In this document: positions 62,511 to 64,000 of the stretch, in pieces
Numbering within the stretch: the first letter of the stretch is position 1
How the letters are laid out: each line of letters begins with the position of its first letter
Source: Microcoleus sp. FACHB-61
Lineage (GTDB): Bacteria > Cyanobacteriota > Cyanobacteriia > Cyanobacteriales > Microcoleaceae
Length of the DNA stretch: 64,000 nucleotides
Direction: 5' to 3'
NCBI GenBank assembly: GCA_014695295.1
Contig: JACJNY010000068.1
Location: forward strand, 1-64,000
Position numbers and translations under genes: made by a program
The notes under the pieces: model-generated
What the model saw: only the letters and a program-made list of their open reading frames with translations
Told to the model about the DNA's origin: nothing
Database searches by the model: none

Positions 62511-64000
62511 ACGCCGAGTTTTTAGCGCGATTGGTACAGGCGCAGACGGAGGAAGAAAAGGATTGGCTGCTGGCAGAACTTTCCCTGTCGGTACTGTCGC
62601 CAGAGTTGAGGGGAATGGCGCTGGCTGCCGCCGTGCCACATTGGTTTGATGCCAATATCTTAGGGGCGTTACAGCCAGATTTAGCTCAACAGGCAGAGGC
62701 GCTGTATCTGGAACTCCAGCATCTCCCCTTTGTGGAAGGGTTTGCCGACAGAGGACACAATATCCACGAACGGACTCGGAAGGCGATGCTGAAGCATCTA
62801 TGGGAAACGGATGAAGAAGCGTTTAAGCAATTTTCCCAGCGTCTGGTTGACTATTTTGCTGCAGAGAATACGAATCGGATCGAACAGATTTATCACGCTC
62901 TGATGGCTGATTTTGAGGCAGGCAGCAGTCAGTTTGAGCGCTACATCACAAGTCTAGACCATAATTTTCGTCGGGGGGAAGCGGAGGCGCTGCTAGCAGT
63001 CGCGCAGGAACTGGTTGAGGCTAAACGAGTGCCAGAGAGTTTCGCCGCAGATGTGGTGTATTGGTTCGGGCAAATCCATTTCCGATTTTATGAAGCGCAG
63101 GAGGCATTGTCCCGCTACGATACGGCTTTGAAACTCTACGAGCAAGTAGGATCCAATCTGGGCAAAGCCAATACCCTCAAAGCGATCGGCGATGTTTTGC
63201 AATTCCTCAAGCGCTGTGACGAAGCCCTAGAGCGCTACGATACGGCTTTGAAACTCTACGAGCAAGTAGGATCCAATCTGGGCAAAGCCAATACCCTCAA
63301 AGCCATCGGCGATGTTTTGCAATTCCTCGATCGCCGTGACGAAGCCCTAGAGGGCTACGATACGGCTTTGAAACTCTACGAGCAAGTAGGATCCAATCTG
63401 GGCAAAGCCAATACCCTCAAAGCCATCGGCGATGTTTTGAAATTCCTCAAGCGCTGTGAAGAAGCCCTAGAGCGCTACGATACGGCTTTGAAACTCTACG
63501 AGCAAGTAGGATCCAATCTGGGCAAAGCCAATACCATGCGTGCAATCGGCGATGTTTTGCAATTCCTCGATCGCCGAGAAGAAGCCCTAGAGCGCTACGA
63601 TACGGCTTTGAAGCTTTACGAGCAAGTAGGAGACAATCTGGGCAAAGCCAATACCCTGCAAGCCATCGGCGATGTTTTGCAATTCCTCGATCGCCGTGAT
63701 GAAGCCCTAGAGCGCTACGATACGGCTTTGAAACTCTATGAGCAAGTAGGAGCCAAACTGGGCAAAGCCAATACCCTGCAAGCCATCGGCGATGTTTTGC
63801 AATTCCTCGATCGCCGTGATGAAGCCCTAGAGCGCTACGATACGGCTTTGAAACTCTACGAGCAAGTAGGAGCCAAACTGGGCAAAGCCAATACCCTCAA
63901 AGCCATCGGCGATTTAGCATTAGCTAACGAGCAGTATCCGGAAGCACTTCAGCATTACCGACAGGCGTTAGCTTTAGTCGAACAAATTCACGATCTATAC
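62507..64000 (+). CDS. TPR-repeat protein, sensor-like (partial, runs off the window)
   Basis: Starts at ATG 62507, overlapping the NTPase stop; 498 codons are seen and the frame is still open at 64000. Residues 1-195 are helical and acidic without named domain (LARLVQAQTEEEKDWLLAELSLSVLSP). From about residue 196 follow seven 40-residue kinesin-light-chain-type TPR units, core YDTALKLYEQVGSNLGKANTLKAIGDVL. The first three are almost identical in DNA. A final more diverged unit (LALANEQYPEALQHYRQALALVEQ) is cut off by the window edge. TPRs probably bind a protein or peptide ligand and report it to the NTPase. Confidence 0.85.
   Translation, partial: MNAEFLARLVQAQTEEEKDWLLAELSLSVLSPELRGMALAAAVPHWFDANILGALQPDLAQQAEALYLELQHLPFVEGFADRGHNIHERTRKAMLKHLWETDEEAFKQFSQRLVDYFAAENTNRIEQIYHALMADFEAGSSQFERYITSLDHNFRRGEAEALLAVAQELVEAKRVPESFAADVVYWFGQIHFRFYEAQEALSRYDTALKLYEQVGSNLGKANTLKAIGDVLQFLKRCDEALERYDTALKLYEQVGSNLGKANTLKAIGDVLQFLDRRDEALEGYDTALKLYEQVGSNLGKANTLKAIGDVLKFLKRCEEALERYDTALKLYEQVGSNLGKANTMRAIGDVLQFLDRREEALERYDTALKLYEQVGDNLGKANTLQAIGDVLQFLDRRDEALERYDTALKLYEQVGAKLGKANTLQAIGDVLQFLDRRDEALERYDTALKLYEQVGAKLGKANTLKAIGDLALANEQYPEALQHYRQALALVEQIHDLY
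63110..63910 (+). repeat. Seven-unit 120-bp tandem array inside the TPR gene
   Basis: Units start at 63121, 63241, 63361, 63481, 63601, 63721 and 63841. The first 58 bases of the first four units are identical, and the other halves differ by a few bases (AAGCGCTGTG versus GATCGCCGTG). The GATCGCCG variant forms pieces of HIP1 sites. Such identity means recent expansion or gene conversion. Confidence 0.95.

Overview
The window looks like a chromosome segment of a filamentous, non-heterocystous cyanobacterium, probably Oscillatoriales/Microcoleaceae. The evidence is direct: frequent GCGATCGC (HIP1) sites, genes for phycobilin attachment (CpcT-like), photosystem II biogenesis (Thf1/Psb29), NDH-1 (NdhS), IctB and a cyanobacterial-type kdpABGCD operon, plus abundant short tandem heptamers and dispersed hairpin repeats between genes. 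The genus is an inference.

Layout. 1-2000 is a decayed accessory edge: the C-terminal tail of a probable IS200/IS605 TnpB, an intact old-yellow-enzyme gene, and relics of an SDR oxidoreductase and an alpha/beta hydrolase. 2000-13500 is mostly housekeeping: hexose-phosphate mutarotase, phosphohexomutase, M23 peptidase, ComFB, Thf1, CpcT, a STAS protein, HemF, Mrp, NdhS and a HAS-barrel protein. 13600-19500 holds a Ser/Thr kinase fused to a PsbP-like domain, small unknown genes, a secreted trypsin-TPR-PPC protein, a COP23 protein and a Rieske protein, with three copies of one hairpin repeat. 19600-24100 is an exosortase (fused to an EpsI-like domain) with an adjacent PEP-CTERM integral membrane protein. 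24200-44000 holds smpB, ictB, a degenerate histidine kinase, an acyltransferase, an rpmG-rpsR-RNase II cluster, a carotenoid oxygenase, a BT1-family transporter, a cupin-methyltransferase pair and a Na+/H+ antiporter.

44200-53100 is the K+ uptake operon kdpA-B-G-C-D(short), read leftward. A histidine kinase and NarL-type response regulator are divergent from kdpA. The short KdpD has no kinase domain and there is no KdpE, so this pair is a candidate regulator. 53300-58000 is a giant RTX adhesin-like locus that appears broken by a deletion or frameshift: DUF4347 head, then seven cadherin/Ig-like repeats, a Pro-Thr tandem array and RTX repeats. Exopolyphosphatase and a UbiA prenyltransferase follow.

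The most unusual locus is at the right edge (61417-64000): three overlapping genes encoding a small two-helix membrane protein, a short P-loop NTPase and a TPR protein with near-identical 120-bp repeats (cut off by the window end). The small protein's C-terminal tail carries the motif N-x-L-x-G-x-x-S-x-I twice, 19 residues apart, and the NTPase carries it once with identical spacing. This resembles the logic of NLR-like systems that signal to a membrane effector through a shared beta-forming motif, and is the best candidate here for an undescribed system.
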